Below are positions 1 through 5,560 of a DNA stretch of 6,070 bases, piece by piece (the first letter of the stretch is position 1; each line of letters opens with the position of its first letter). Position numbers and translations under genes: made by a program. Source of the stretch: an uncultured Eubacteriales bacterium (lineage in GTDB: Bacteria > Bacillota > Clostridia > Oscillospirales > CAG-272). Under the pieces are notes generated by a model that was not told the origin of the DNA, searched no databases, and saw only the letters and a list, made by a program, of their open reading frames with translations. The stretch is from assembly GCA_934462885.1 (NCBI GenBank), contig CAKSJC010000106.1, forward strand, positions 1-6,070, in the 5' to 3' direction.

Positions 1-548
1 GAGGAATCGATACTCCCAGCGGAGGAGCTGTTTACATTTACAATGCAAAAGAAAGGCCAAGAAATCTTTACGCGATGACAGAGAGGGAGCTTGCCGCGTT
101 CCGCGGGCAAAACTTTGGTTTTGTTTTTCAGAACTACGCTCTCATCCCCTCTCTCACAGCATGGGAAAACGTAATGATACCGTCAATATACAATGACAAG
201 CCTTTTGACAAGGAGTTCGCCCTCTCCCTATTCGAGAAACTTGGAATCACAGAACGCCTCGACCATCTCCCAAGCGAAATGTCGGGCGGCGAACAGCAAC
301 GGGTCGCGCTCATCAGAGCTATCGTAAACCGTCCCAGGATACTTTTTGCGGATGAACCTACGGGCAATCTTGACAAAAAGAACGGGTTGGAAATTGCGCA
401 TCTTCTTATAGAACTCAAAAATGACTACAACTGCACGCTTGTCGTTGTAACGCACGATCAAAAGATAGCTGATCTTGCCGATTATGTAATCACTATGGAT
501 GACGGATGCGCGGTATCGTGCGCAAAAAACGAGCAGGCAAAAATATGA
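1..548 (+). CDS. ABC transporter ATP-binding protein, LolD/MacB type (5' end outside window)
   Basis: This is the ATPase subunit of an ABC transporter, acting on the cytoplasmic face of the membrane and normally paired with an FtsX/MacB-like permease. The frame is open from base 3, and the residues before the ATG at 75 (GIDTPSGGAVYIYN...) match the family's segment just after Walker A, so 75 is an internal Met and the true start plus Walker A lie left of the window. Visible motifs are the Q-loop in GFVFQNYALIP (Gln at 129-131), the 'TAWENVMIP' stretch typical of LolD/MacB ATPases, the signature SGGEQQR (282-302), Walker B ILFADEP (339-359, catalytic Glu at 354-356), the D-loop GNLD, and the H-loop His at 453-455 in VVVTHD. 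It ends with TGA at 546-548. No permease follows, because transcription stops soon after, so any permease must lie upstream or be encoded elsewhere. The transported substrate cannot be told. Confidence 0.92.
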   Translation, partial: GIDTPSGGAVYIYNAKERPRNLYAMTERELAAFRGQNFGFVFQNYALIPSLTAWENVMIPSIYNDKPFDKEFALSLFEKLGITERLDHLPSEMSGGEQQRVALIRAIVNRPRILFADEPTGNLDKKNGLEIAHLLIELKNDYNCTLVVVTHDQKIADLADYVITMDDGCAVSCAKNEQAKI

Positions 549-549
549 T

Positions 550-638
550 TTTTAAATAAACAAAGAACATCTCCCGATATACTGATGAGCAAATGAGAAT
601 TCTTTCATTTCAAGAGCTCGGTATCGGGAGAATGTTCT
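550..638 (-). terminator. Long hairpin with T-tract, terminator for the spore protein gene
   Basis: The arms at 564-579 (AGAACATCTCCCGATA) and 622-638 are reverse complements apart from one bulged base. Inside, GAGC (587-590) can pair with GCTC (616-619), and AAATGA (591-596) with TCATTT (605-610), which extends the fold across most of the element. Read on the - strand, the hairpin is followed by TTTGTTTATTT (about 563-553), which makes it a plausible intrinsic terminator for the spore protein transcript. On the + strand it starts 15 nt after the ABC gene stop and is not followed directly by a T-run. Confidence 0.72.
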
Positions 639-644
639 CTATCC

Positions 645-670
645 GCGGGAATTCCCGCCTTTTATTTTTT
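645..670 (+). terminator. Intrinsic terminator of the ABC transporter gene
   Basis: There is a perfect 14-nt palindrome, GCGGGAATTCCCGC, at 645-658. It forms a 5-bp GC-rich stem with an AATT loop and is followed on the + strand by CTTTTATTTTTT (659-670). This is a classic rho-independent terminator for the rightward ABC gene. In the other direction the palindrome is followed by GGATAGAG, so it should not stop leftward transcription by itself. Confidence 0.82.
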
Positions 671-677
671 ACTTAAC

Positions 678-881
678 TTATTTCGCTGAAAGCTCGTTTT
701 CGTAACGTTCGATCATCTTCTTAACCATCTGACCGCCTACAGAGCCTGCCTGGCGGGAGGTAAGGTCGCCGTTGTATCCCTTATTGAGAGTTACGCCGAC
801 TTCATTTGCAGCTTCCATCTTGAACTGTTCCATAGCAGCCTTAGCTTCGGGAACAACGATTCGATTATTCTTTGTTGCCAT
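678..881 (-). CDS. Alpha/beta-type small acid-soluble spore protein (SASP)
   Basis: This is a 67-residue DNA-binding spore protein of the alpha/beta SASP family. Proteins of this family coat and protect DNA in dormant spores and are degraded by the GPR protease at germination. Visible hallmarks are VVPEAKAAMEQFKMEAANEVGV (residues 9-30 region), in which EAANEVG matches the GPR cleavage site with cutting expected after Glu27, and the second DNA-binding block LTSRQAGSVGGQMVKKMI (40-57). The reading frame extends upstream to a Met codon at 935, but I chose the start at 881 because GGAG at 894-891 sits 9 nt before it and because MATKNNR fits the family's usual N-terminus and length (about 60-75 residues). 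The gene is monocistronic, with its own promoter candidate and terminator. Expression in the developing forespore is inferred from the family and the promoter match. Confidence 0.95.
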   Translation of the reverse strand: MATKNNRIVVPEAKAAMEQFKMEAANEVGVTLNKGYNGDLTSRQAGSVGGQMVKKMIERYENELSAK

Positions 882-890
882 CTTTATTAA

Positions 891-894
891 CTCC
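891..894 (-). promoter_or_regulatory. Ribosome binding site that sets the SASP start
   Basis: On the - strand this reads GGAG, 9 nt before the ATG at 881. The in-frame Met codon at 896 overlaps the site (ATGGAG), and the Met at 935 has no comparable site, so the longer versions of the protein are unlikely. Confidence 0.8.
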
Positions 895-902
895 ATTTCT
901 TT

Positions 903-938
903 TGTGTGGGTTTTTCGCGGGGGTTTTATCCCCACACA
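903..938. repeat. 8-bp inverted repeat in the SASP control region
   Basis: TGTGTGGG (903-910) and CCCACACA (931-938) are perfect reverse complements separated by 20 nt. A competing small stem pairs GGGG (920-923) with CCCC (930-933). If transcription starts about 7 nt after the -10 candidate at 945-939, only part of the upstream arm would be in the RNA. In that case the repeat is better read as a DNA site (operator-like) than as an RNA hairpin, but no regulator is identified. Confidence 0.55.
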
Positions 939-969
939 TATTATGTTTCATATAACATTAATTTATTAG
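939..969 (-). promoter_or_regulatory. Candidate sigma-G-like (forespore) promoter of the SASP gene
   Basis: On the - strand a CATAATA box (945-939) matches the -10 consensus CATnnTA of sigma-G/sigma-F promoters exactly. It is preceded, with an 18-nt spacer, by CTAATA (969-964), whose AATA part fits the -35 consensus GHATR except for the leading G. The predicted start of transcription, near 932, leaves a leader of about 50 nt. SASP genes are known sigma-G targets, which makes the match believable, but the region is AT-rich and chance matches are possible. Confidence 0.55.
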
Positions 970-998
970 TGTTAATTTGTGGCATATTTTTTTATACT

Positions 999-1027
999 AA
1001 AAACGATATCAGATCGGCTCCGTCTTT
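999..1027 (-). terminator. Weak terminator candidate after the phosphodiester glycosidase gene
   Basis: On the - strand, AAAGACG (1027-1021) can pair with CGTTTTT (1005-999) with one G-U pair. Alternatively CGAT (1016-1013) pairs with ATCG (1007-1004), directly followed by TTTTT (1003-999). Both stems are short. A further 4-bp stem, GCAC/GTGC, lies around 1032-1046. The placement, 30-60 nt after the stop at 1056, suits the end of the operon, but the fold is weak. Confidence 0.35.
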
Positions 1028-1055
1028 GGACGCACAGGCTGAGTGCAATTTATTA

Positions 1056-2075
1056 TCACTTATCGGTCGCTACAACAACGAGAGAGTTGTATATCTTTCT
1101 CTCTTCACCGTCAGACGGTTTGTTTCTGAGTTTGAATGGCTTTTTGCCGTCATGAGCCGCTGTAAGTATTGTTGATGACTTTCCTCCGTCAAGGTTAAGC
1201 GCTTCTACGCATCCCTCTTCTATCATAAGTTGAGCAAGATCAGAAAGAGATGCTCCGTTGGAATATTCAGGCTGCCTTCCATCAACTACCATGAACACAA
1301 CATTTCCATCCTCAGTGATTCCCACTGATGTTCTCGGATGACGAGTATATGCAAACTCTTCGCCAAGTCCTATTTCGTTGAATTTCCCGTCTTTCACAAT
1401 AGTGTACATTCCGCCGACCGCTTCTTTTATTTTGCCTGTGTAAGATTCCTTATATTCTTCAGCTGTCGCGATAATTGGTTTGCCCTCATCCGTTATTCCG
1501 AACCATGGACGTACTCCGGCGTCGTGTACCACTTTATAATTCTTTATGCAAAGTCCGTCGGGTGTATAATAACCGCCCATTGCGAAGAAATCAGCGTTTA
1601 TACCCGCATAAACAGTATAGCCCATTTCGATTATCTTCATCATTTCGTCATATACCGTAGCGCCGACGCCGACCGTTTCTTCTCCGTAATCGGGAGTTGC
1701 AGTAATTATGTCCGCTTTTGTCATGTCGATTTCTATAACATGAGCCATTACTTTCTTATCTTCAAAGTCGGTATATTCTTTAAGGATATATGTAATTCCG
1801 TCGGAAATTACTTCTTTTTCTTCCGAAGAAAGCGTGAGTCCGTTCTGTTCTTCGTTAAATTTTTTGGCCTCCCCTGCTTCCGCTTCGGCTTTCTTCGCCT
1901 CTTCAGCCGCCTTAGCAGCCGCTTCAGCCTCTGCTTTTTCCTGCGCTTCAGCTTCTTCTAACTGCTTTATGTAATCTCTGTATGCCTTACTGCTCTTATT
2001 CGGGATACCTGAATATCCTCCGAGCATAACTGCCGCCGTAGTGGCAAGCGCTCCGACTCTAAAATAAAAATTCAT
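1056..2075 (-). CDS. Exported phosphodiester glycosidase family protein (NAGPA domain)
   Basis: A 339-residue protein whose C-terminal two thirds match the phosphodiester glycosidase (NAGPA, PF09992) family. The human member removes GlcNAc from a sugar phosphodiester; bacterial members are thought to act on cell-surface or extracellular glycans. Motifs are YAGINADFFAMGGYYTPDGL (156-175), RHPRTSVGITEDG (245-257), VVDGRQ (263-268), EALNLDGGKSST (291-302) and PSDGEERKIYNSLVVV (320-335). The usual NLDGGGSS has Lys at 299 instead of the third Gly. The N-terminus (about 1-23) is a weak export signal or membrane anchor with no lipobox Cys. Residues about 31-73 are an Ala/Glu/Lys-rich, probably helical or coiled-coil spacer that would hold the catalytic domain away from the membrane. 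GGAGG at 2089-2085 lies 9 nt before the ATG. The start is only 4 nt after the uracil-DNA glycosylase stop, so translation is probably coupled. The natural substrate is unknown. Confidence 0.88.
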   Translation of the reverse strand: MNFYFRVGALATTAAVMLGGYSGIPNKSSKAYRDYIKQLEEAEAQEKAEAEAAAKAAEEAKKAEAEAGEAKKFNEEQNGLTLSSEEKEVISDGITYILKEYTDFEDKKVMAHVIEIDMTKADIITATPDYGEETVGVGATVYDEMMKIIEMGYTVYAGINADFFAMGGYYTPDGLCIKNYKVVHDAGVRPWFGITDEGKPIIATAEEYKESYTGKIKEAVGGMYTIVKDGKFNEIGLGEEFAYTRHPRTSVGITEDGNVVFMVVDGRQPEYSNGASLSDLAQLMIEEGCVEALNLDGGKSSTILTAAHDGKKPFKLRNKPSDGEERKIYNSLVVVATDK

Positions 2076-2079
2076 TTTT

Positions 2080-2658
2080 TTATTCCTCCGTTTTACGTTT
2101 TTCTACGCTTCTCGATTCATCAAGAAACTCTTTTATTTTTTTCATGTCACGGTACATATCTTCTTTTTTTAAGGCGTCTCTGAGAAGCGCGGCGGGATGG
2201 TACACCGCAGTTATTACAAACGCCCCCTTTTTTAACATAATTCCGTGCTCTTTGGTTATCTTAAAATCAGGTTTTATAAGTCTGAACGCTGCTATTCTTC
2301 CAAGACAGACAATTATTTTCGGCCTTATAAGACGAACCTGTTCTCTTAAATAACATATGCACGCGTCCCCCTCTTCGGGAAGCGGATCTCTGTTATGAGG
2401 AGGACGGCATTTTAAGATATTTGCAATATACACTTCGTCTCGTCTCAGCCCGACTGCCGCAAGGTATTTATCGAAAAGCTGACCGGCAGCGCCAACAAAC
2501 GGTATTCCGGTCGCATCCTCTCTCTCCCCCGGCGCTTCCCCGATAAACATAAGATCTGCGCTTCTGTTTCCGCACCCGAAAACAGTATTCGTCTTTGTCT
2601 TATAAAGAGAGCACAGCGTACATGATATGCATTTTTCTTCAAGTTCCGTCCAGTCCAT
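2080..2658 (-). CDS. Family 4 (type 4) uracil-DNA glycosylase, 4Fe-4S
   Basis: A 192-residue cytoplasmic DNA repair enzyme that removes uracil from DNA as the first step of base excision repair. It follows the family 4 pattern known from Thermus UDGa. CxxC Cys13/Cys16 with Cys84 (in NILKCRPP) and Cys100 should hold the 4Fe-4S cluster. Motif A is GEAPGEREDATGIPFVG (40-56, Glu41 and Asp48), and the late active-site motif is YHPAALLR (His154). There is an extra Cys at position 10, giving CxxCxxC. The length is typical for compact bacterial members, and the C-terminus is a charged tail. GGAG at 2667-2664 lies 5 nt before the ATG. The gene starts 13 nt after the glycoside hydrolase stop and ends 4 nt before the phosphodiester glycosidase start, so it is probably co-transcribed with both, although its role is unrelated to theirs. 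Confidence 0.95.
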   Translation of the reverse strand: MDWTELEEKCISCTLCSLYKTKTNTVFGCGNRSADLMFIGEAPGEREDATGIPFVGAAGQLFDKYLAAVGLRRDEVYIANILKCRPPHNRDPLPEEGDACICYLREQVRLIRPKIIVCLGRIAAFRLIKPDFKITKEHGIMLKKGAFVITAVYHPAALLRDALKKEDMYRDMKKIKEFLDESRSVEKRKTEE

Positions 2659-2671
2659 AATATCTCCGTTT

Positions 2672-4645
2672 TTAATAGTCGATAACTATCATAGCATGAT
2701 TTTCAAGCTTTTCTACCGTATAACTGAGTATCCCGCTCTCAAATTTGAAGTCGATATCTCTCCGTTCCGGCGCTAAATACACTCTCTTCGGAGTCTTATC
2801 TGTTTTGAACGACACTTTCACTCCGTAAAGCGGTACAATATCCTCAATTATCTCAATACCGTTTCCGCGTTTAACCGGAGATGCGTAAAGAAGATGATTA
2901 ACGAGTCTGTGCTCTTTCTTCTGATCCATAAGTGTAACGACACCCTGTGCGGGAAGGTTCGTATTTATAGTCTTATTTGCTCCGAGAAGCGTATCTATCG
3001 CGTGTTCTACTATTATTTTTGCAATAAGACTCCCCTTTTGTGCGTATTCCGTGAATATCTCGGCAGAAATATAGGCTCCATCAGCTCCGAAGGTTGCCGC
3101 GGCAAACGATTCGCTTTTGTTGTTCGGCGCGTGCTTGTGCGATGAAAATTCAAAAGTCGTACGGTTAAAATACGGATTTTCTCGTGTAAGAAAAACGTTT
3201 TCACTGTTTGCAGGCTCTATATCGTATGCTTTTTCGTAAATTACATAAGCCGTATCTCCGAGAACCGGAAGCGTAAACTTCGGTCTGAAGTACACCGGAT
3301 TATATTTCGACTCTCCAAGATACGTACAACCTAAATCAAGCGCAAACTCATTTCGATCAATATAAAGCCCGCTCTCGCCTGTTGCGAGAACTTTGCCGCC
3401 TTTTTTCACAAATTCTTTGATCTTATCACGGAGCGCACAGTCAAGTCTAACGTGATCGGGAAGTACAAGGAGTTTGTACTTATCAAGAGGCACGTCAGCA
3501 TCAACAACATCAAAGAGATACTTTCCCTCAAGCATTATTCTACCCGCTCCTGCGTCTCCGCCGTTGACTCCGTAAAGGTTTACTTTATCAGACTTATGAT
3601 AGTTATACGCCGCCTCCATTGTAAATACGGCGACATCGGCAACCGAAGTTACGCCGTCAAGCCATTCTTCCCTCTCCTCAACTTCTTTGTATGCTTCACC
3701 GATGAGCTTATATGTAACCTCATCCATACATCCGTCCGGATGCATCTGATCGCCCACCGAGCATTTTGCTCCGTTTGCGGTACAAAGCGCTTCCTCGTAG
3801 CGGAGAGCGTTCGGATGCTTATATCCTCCGAATTCCCCCCATGAAGTATGAAACTTTCCCGTCATGCCGAGGAATTCTTTCTCAAGATTTCTCGCGTATC
3901 CGGCTGAAAGCGGAAAATGGTCATATCCCCATCCTCCAGTCGGAAGAGATTCGAGTTCAAGATGAGTATCAACGTCCGCAAGATCACGTCTGCCGTGTCT
4001 TATATGGCCGCTGTTATGGAACACCGGAAGCCCCGGCTTTATCTTATCTATGGCTTCACGAACTCTTTTTGTATAGTTGGAGTATACTCTCTCTCCGAGT
4101 TCAGTTGCGTTTAGGTCATTGTAGGGATCTTTTCCTTCGGCAAGAAGAGTTCTCACACAGTTCTGGCAGAAGCAAGTGCGGACTCCGACAATATCGAGAA
4201 ATATGCCGTCACAGTCATAATTCCCGACCACTTCCTCTATCTGAGCTATGAGATAGTCGAGATACGGTGAATTCATGCACATTTCATGATACGTCGGTAC
4301 CTGCCAGTCTATTGTATCGGTCTTATTTACACGTCTTAACCATTCCGGATGACGCCTTGCCATTTTTTCGTCAAAACCTGCCGAAAGATACACCGGCGTT
4401 TTTACTCCTATCTCATGCGCCGCTTCAATTTGAGCGCCGAGAAGGTCAAACTTAAGTCCGGGGTGCATCTCGTTTGCCTCAGTGGGGTGATATGCCCAAC
4501 CGTGATGGCATTTTGAAAACACGGTTATTGAGTTGACGTGTCCGAGTTTCAGTGCTCTCTGAAACTGCTCCTTTGAGAAAGCAGATCCAATGCCGTCTAT
4601 CTTTTCACTTGTGTGAAAGTCAAGATGAATCTGTCTGAAATTCAT
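2672..4645 (-). CDS. Putative glycoside hydrolase, TIM barrel plus beta-galactosidase trimerisation-like domain (GHL6/GH42-like)
   Basis: A 657-residue protein without signal peptide, so probably cytoplasmic. The first half (about 1-330) resembles the hypothetical glycosyl hydrolase 6 group (GHL6), a TIM barrel: FSKCHHGWAYHPT (43-55), an Asp-rich strand end YDCDGIFLD (143-151), a CFCQNC cluster (Cys158, 160, 163), HLELESLPTGGWGYD (228-242) and WGEFGG (269-274). About 335-560 looks like the Rossmann-type trimerisation domain of GH42 beta-galactosidases (YKLLVLPDHVRLD, 390-402; FVKKGGKVLATGE, 412-424). The last 100 residues look like a beta-rich domain. Asp151, Glu232 and Glu271 are candidate catalytic residues by position only. 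Relatives are often named alpha-amylase-like, alpha-L-fucosidase or beta-galactosidase, and I cannot choose a substrate. GGAG at 4655-4652 sits 6 nt before the ATG. It is the first of three tightly packed genes. Its lack of an export signal implies action on imported sugar. Confidence 0.8.
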   Translation of the reverse strand: MNFRQIHLDFHTSEKIDGIGSAFSKEQFQRALKLGHVNSITVFSKCHHGWAYHPTEANEMHPGLKFDLLGAQIEAAHEIGVKTPVYLSAGFDEKMARRHPEWLRRVNKTDTIDWQVPTYHEMCMNSPYLDYLIAQIEEVVGNYDCDGIFLDIVGVRTCFCQNCVRTLLAEGKDPYNDLNATELGERVYSNYTKRVREAIDKIKPGLPVFHNSGHIRHGRRDLADVDTHLELESLPTGGWGYDHFPLSAGYARNLEKEFLGMTGKFHTSWGEFGGYKHPNALRYEEALCTANGAKCSVGDQMHPDGCMDEVTYKLIGEAYKEVEEREEWLDGVTSVADVAVFTMEAAYNYHKSDKVNLYGVNGGDAGAGRIMLEGKYLFDVVDADVPLDKYKLLVLPDHVRLDCALRDKIKEFVKKGGKVLATGESGLYIDRNEFALDLGCTYLGESKYNPVYFRPKFTLPVLGDTAYVIYEKAYDIEPANSENVFLTRENPYFNRTTFEFSSHKHAPNNKSESFAAATFGADGAYISAEIFTEYAQKGSLIAKIIVEHAIDTLLGANKTINTNLPAQGVVTLMDQKKEHRLVNHLLYASPVKRGNGIEIIEDIVPLYGVKVSFKTDKTPKRVYLAPERRDIDFKFESGILSYTVEKLENHAMIVIDY

Positions 4646-4664
4646 TTTTTACTCCTTTTTGCGA

Positions 4665-4697
4665 TTTTTTGAGTAAAAAACTCTTTCCGTTTTTATA
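4665..4697 (-). promoter_or_regulatory. AT-rich leader with weak -10 box and short inverted repeat before the glycoside hydrolase
   Basis: The 93-nt gap before the glycoside hydrolase (4646-4738) holds a TATAAA box on the - strand (4697-4692) but no good -35 at the usual distance. It also holds an inverted repeat TTTTTT-GAGT-AAAAAA (4665-4680) about 10 nt upstream of the ribosome binding site. I see no terminator for the upstream deacetylase. A promoter here is possible but unproven, and the stem is made only of A-T pairs. Confidence 0.25.
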
Positions 4698-4738
4698 CCC
4701 AAAATGTTATGCAATCTAATATTTTATCCTGAAAAGCA

Positions 4739-5500
4739 TCATCCTTCAATCTTTTTCAGAAGCTTTTCAGCCGTCATATTGTTAAAAACGTGAATTCGCG
4801 GCAGCTCTCTGAGTGAATCCGGCGAGTTTTTTTCTATATGAGCTACGCCGTTTTTACACGTTACGGTTACTTTATATCCGAGTTTTTTCAGTATTTCTTC
4901 CGATCTCTTTGTGTACTCTCCGAATGGATATACAAACACTCTGTTTATTTCAGCGAAATCCTGACCGAAAACCTCTCTCATACGCATTACGTCCGATGAC
5001 AGCATTTTTTCATATTCTCTGTCGTTTGCAAGATCGCATCTCACACCCCTTACAATCTCATCACAATTATGAAGATCGAAAGAATGAGATGTTATCTCAA
5101 GCGAATCAGATATAGATGTGTTCGGAACAAAATGACCGTTTTTTCCGACAAGGCTTCCTATCACGGCGCATGTCATTTTCATGCCGTATTCATCACACAC
5201 AGAAACGGCTGTGTCAACTACTCCGTCATATCCGTCGTCAGATGAAATCACGACGCATTTTTCGGGAAGTTTACTGCTTCCGTAAACATAGTCAATAAGC
5301 TCTGAAAATGTTACTGCGGTATATCCCGCATCATGAAGCGCTTTTATATGAGATCTGAACACGGATTCGCTTACCGCATATTCGCCTCTCGGCTCGTTTT
5401 CAGTGACAAAATCGTGATACGCAAGTATCGGAATATTTTTTGCAAAGCAAGGAAGAGTCAGAGAAAAAGTCATCAAAAGAAAAACGATTATTTTTTTCAT
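4739..5500 (-). CDS. Exported polysaccharide deacetylase (carbohydrate esterase family 4)
   Basis: A 253-residue secreted or membrane-attached esterase that should remove acetyl groups from N-acetylated sugars such as peptidoglycan or another surface glycan. Residues 1-20 (MKKIIVFLLMTFSLTLPCFA) are a clear signal peptide. CE4 motifs are visible in order: the PILAYHDF entry strand (24-31), motif 1 SSDDGYDG (86-93, Asp88/Asp89), motif 2 TSHSFDLHN (137-145, His139 and His144), motif 3 RVFVYPFGEY (187-196), and a C-terminal LRELPRIHVF (230-239). The metal-binding His pair is spaced as in the HTYDxH variant of the family rather than the textbook H(S/T)xxH. GGAG at 5510-5507 sits 6 nt before the ATG. 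Homologs are often called polysaccharide deacetylase or PdaA-like, but the substrate cannot be told. It lies 60 nt after the LURP-one gene and 93 nt before the glycoside hydrolase, all in one direction. Confidence 0.93.
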   Translation of the reverse strand: MKKIIVFLLMTFSLTLPCFAKNIPILAYHDFVTENEPRGEYAVSESVFRSHIKALHDAGYTAVTFSELIDYVYGSSKLPEKCVVISSDDGYDGVVDTAVSVCDEYGMKMTCAVIGSLVGKNGHFVPNTSISDSLEITSHSFDLHNCDEIVRGVRCDLANDREYEKMLSSDVMRMREVFGQDFAEINRVFVYPFGEYTKRSEEILKKLGYKVTVTCKNGVAHIEKNSPDSLRELPRIHVFNNMTAEKLLKKIEG

Positions 5501-5560
5501 TTTTATCTCCGTAAAAGGATTTTTTAATATTCTTTCCCGCGAGAAAAAAATGATTCGCGT

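Noticed and set aside
75..77. ATG at 75 as the start of the ABC ATPase
   Set aside because: The frame continues upstream with typical family sequence, and a start here would omit Walker A, so the gene is simply cut by the window edge.
549..677. Possible MITE or insertion sequence remnant at the long hairpin
   Set aside because: No flanking target duplication or transposase fragment is visible, and both hairpins sit exactly where terminators of convergent genes are expected.
882..935. Longer N-terminus for the spore protein starting at 935
   Set aside because: The extra 18 residues would overlap the ribosome binding site and part of the inverted repeat, and they are absent from the family's usual N-terminus. 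The predicted promoter would also start transcription at about 932, after that codon.
906..1175. Open frame of 89 codons on the + strand across the gap between the spore protein and phosphodiester glycosidase genes
   Set aside because: It runs through the promoter, inverted repeat and terminator candidates and then antisense into the phosphodiester glycosidase gene, with no recognisable protein features.
1338..1961. Open frame of 207 codons on the + strand opposite the phosphodiester glycosidase
   Set aside because: It is antisense to a gene with clear family motifs. Its product is rich in Phe, Ser, Arg and Cys, as expected from the reverse of Glu/Lys/Ala codons, and I see no ribosome binding site or family resemblance.
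1856..1985. Tandem DNA repeat in the Ala/Glu/Lys-coding stretch
   Set aside because: The bases are biased toward GCC, GCT, TTC and TCC combinations, but no fixed repeat unit recurs exactly; the pattern follows from the protein composition.
3766..4251. Open frame of 161 codons on the + strand inside the glycoside hydrolase gene
   Set aside because: It lies wholly opposite conserved barrel motifs of the real gene, and its composition (Arg, Ser, Leu, His rich) is that of a shadow frame.
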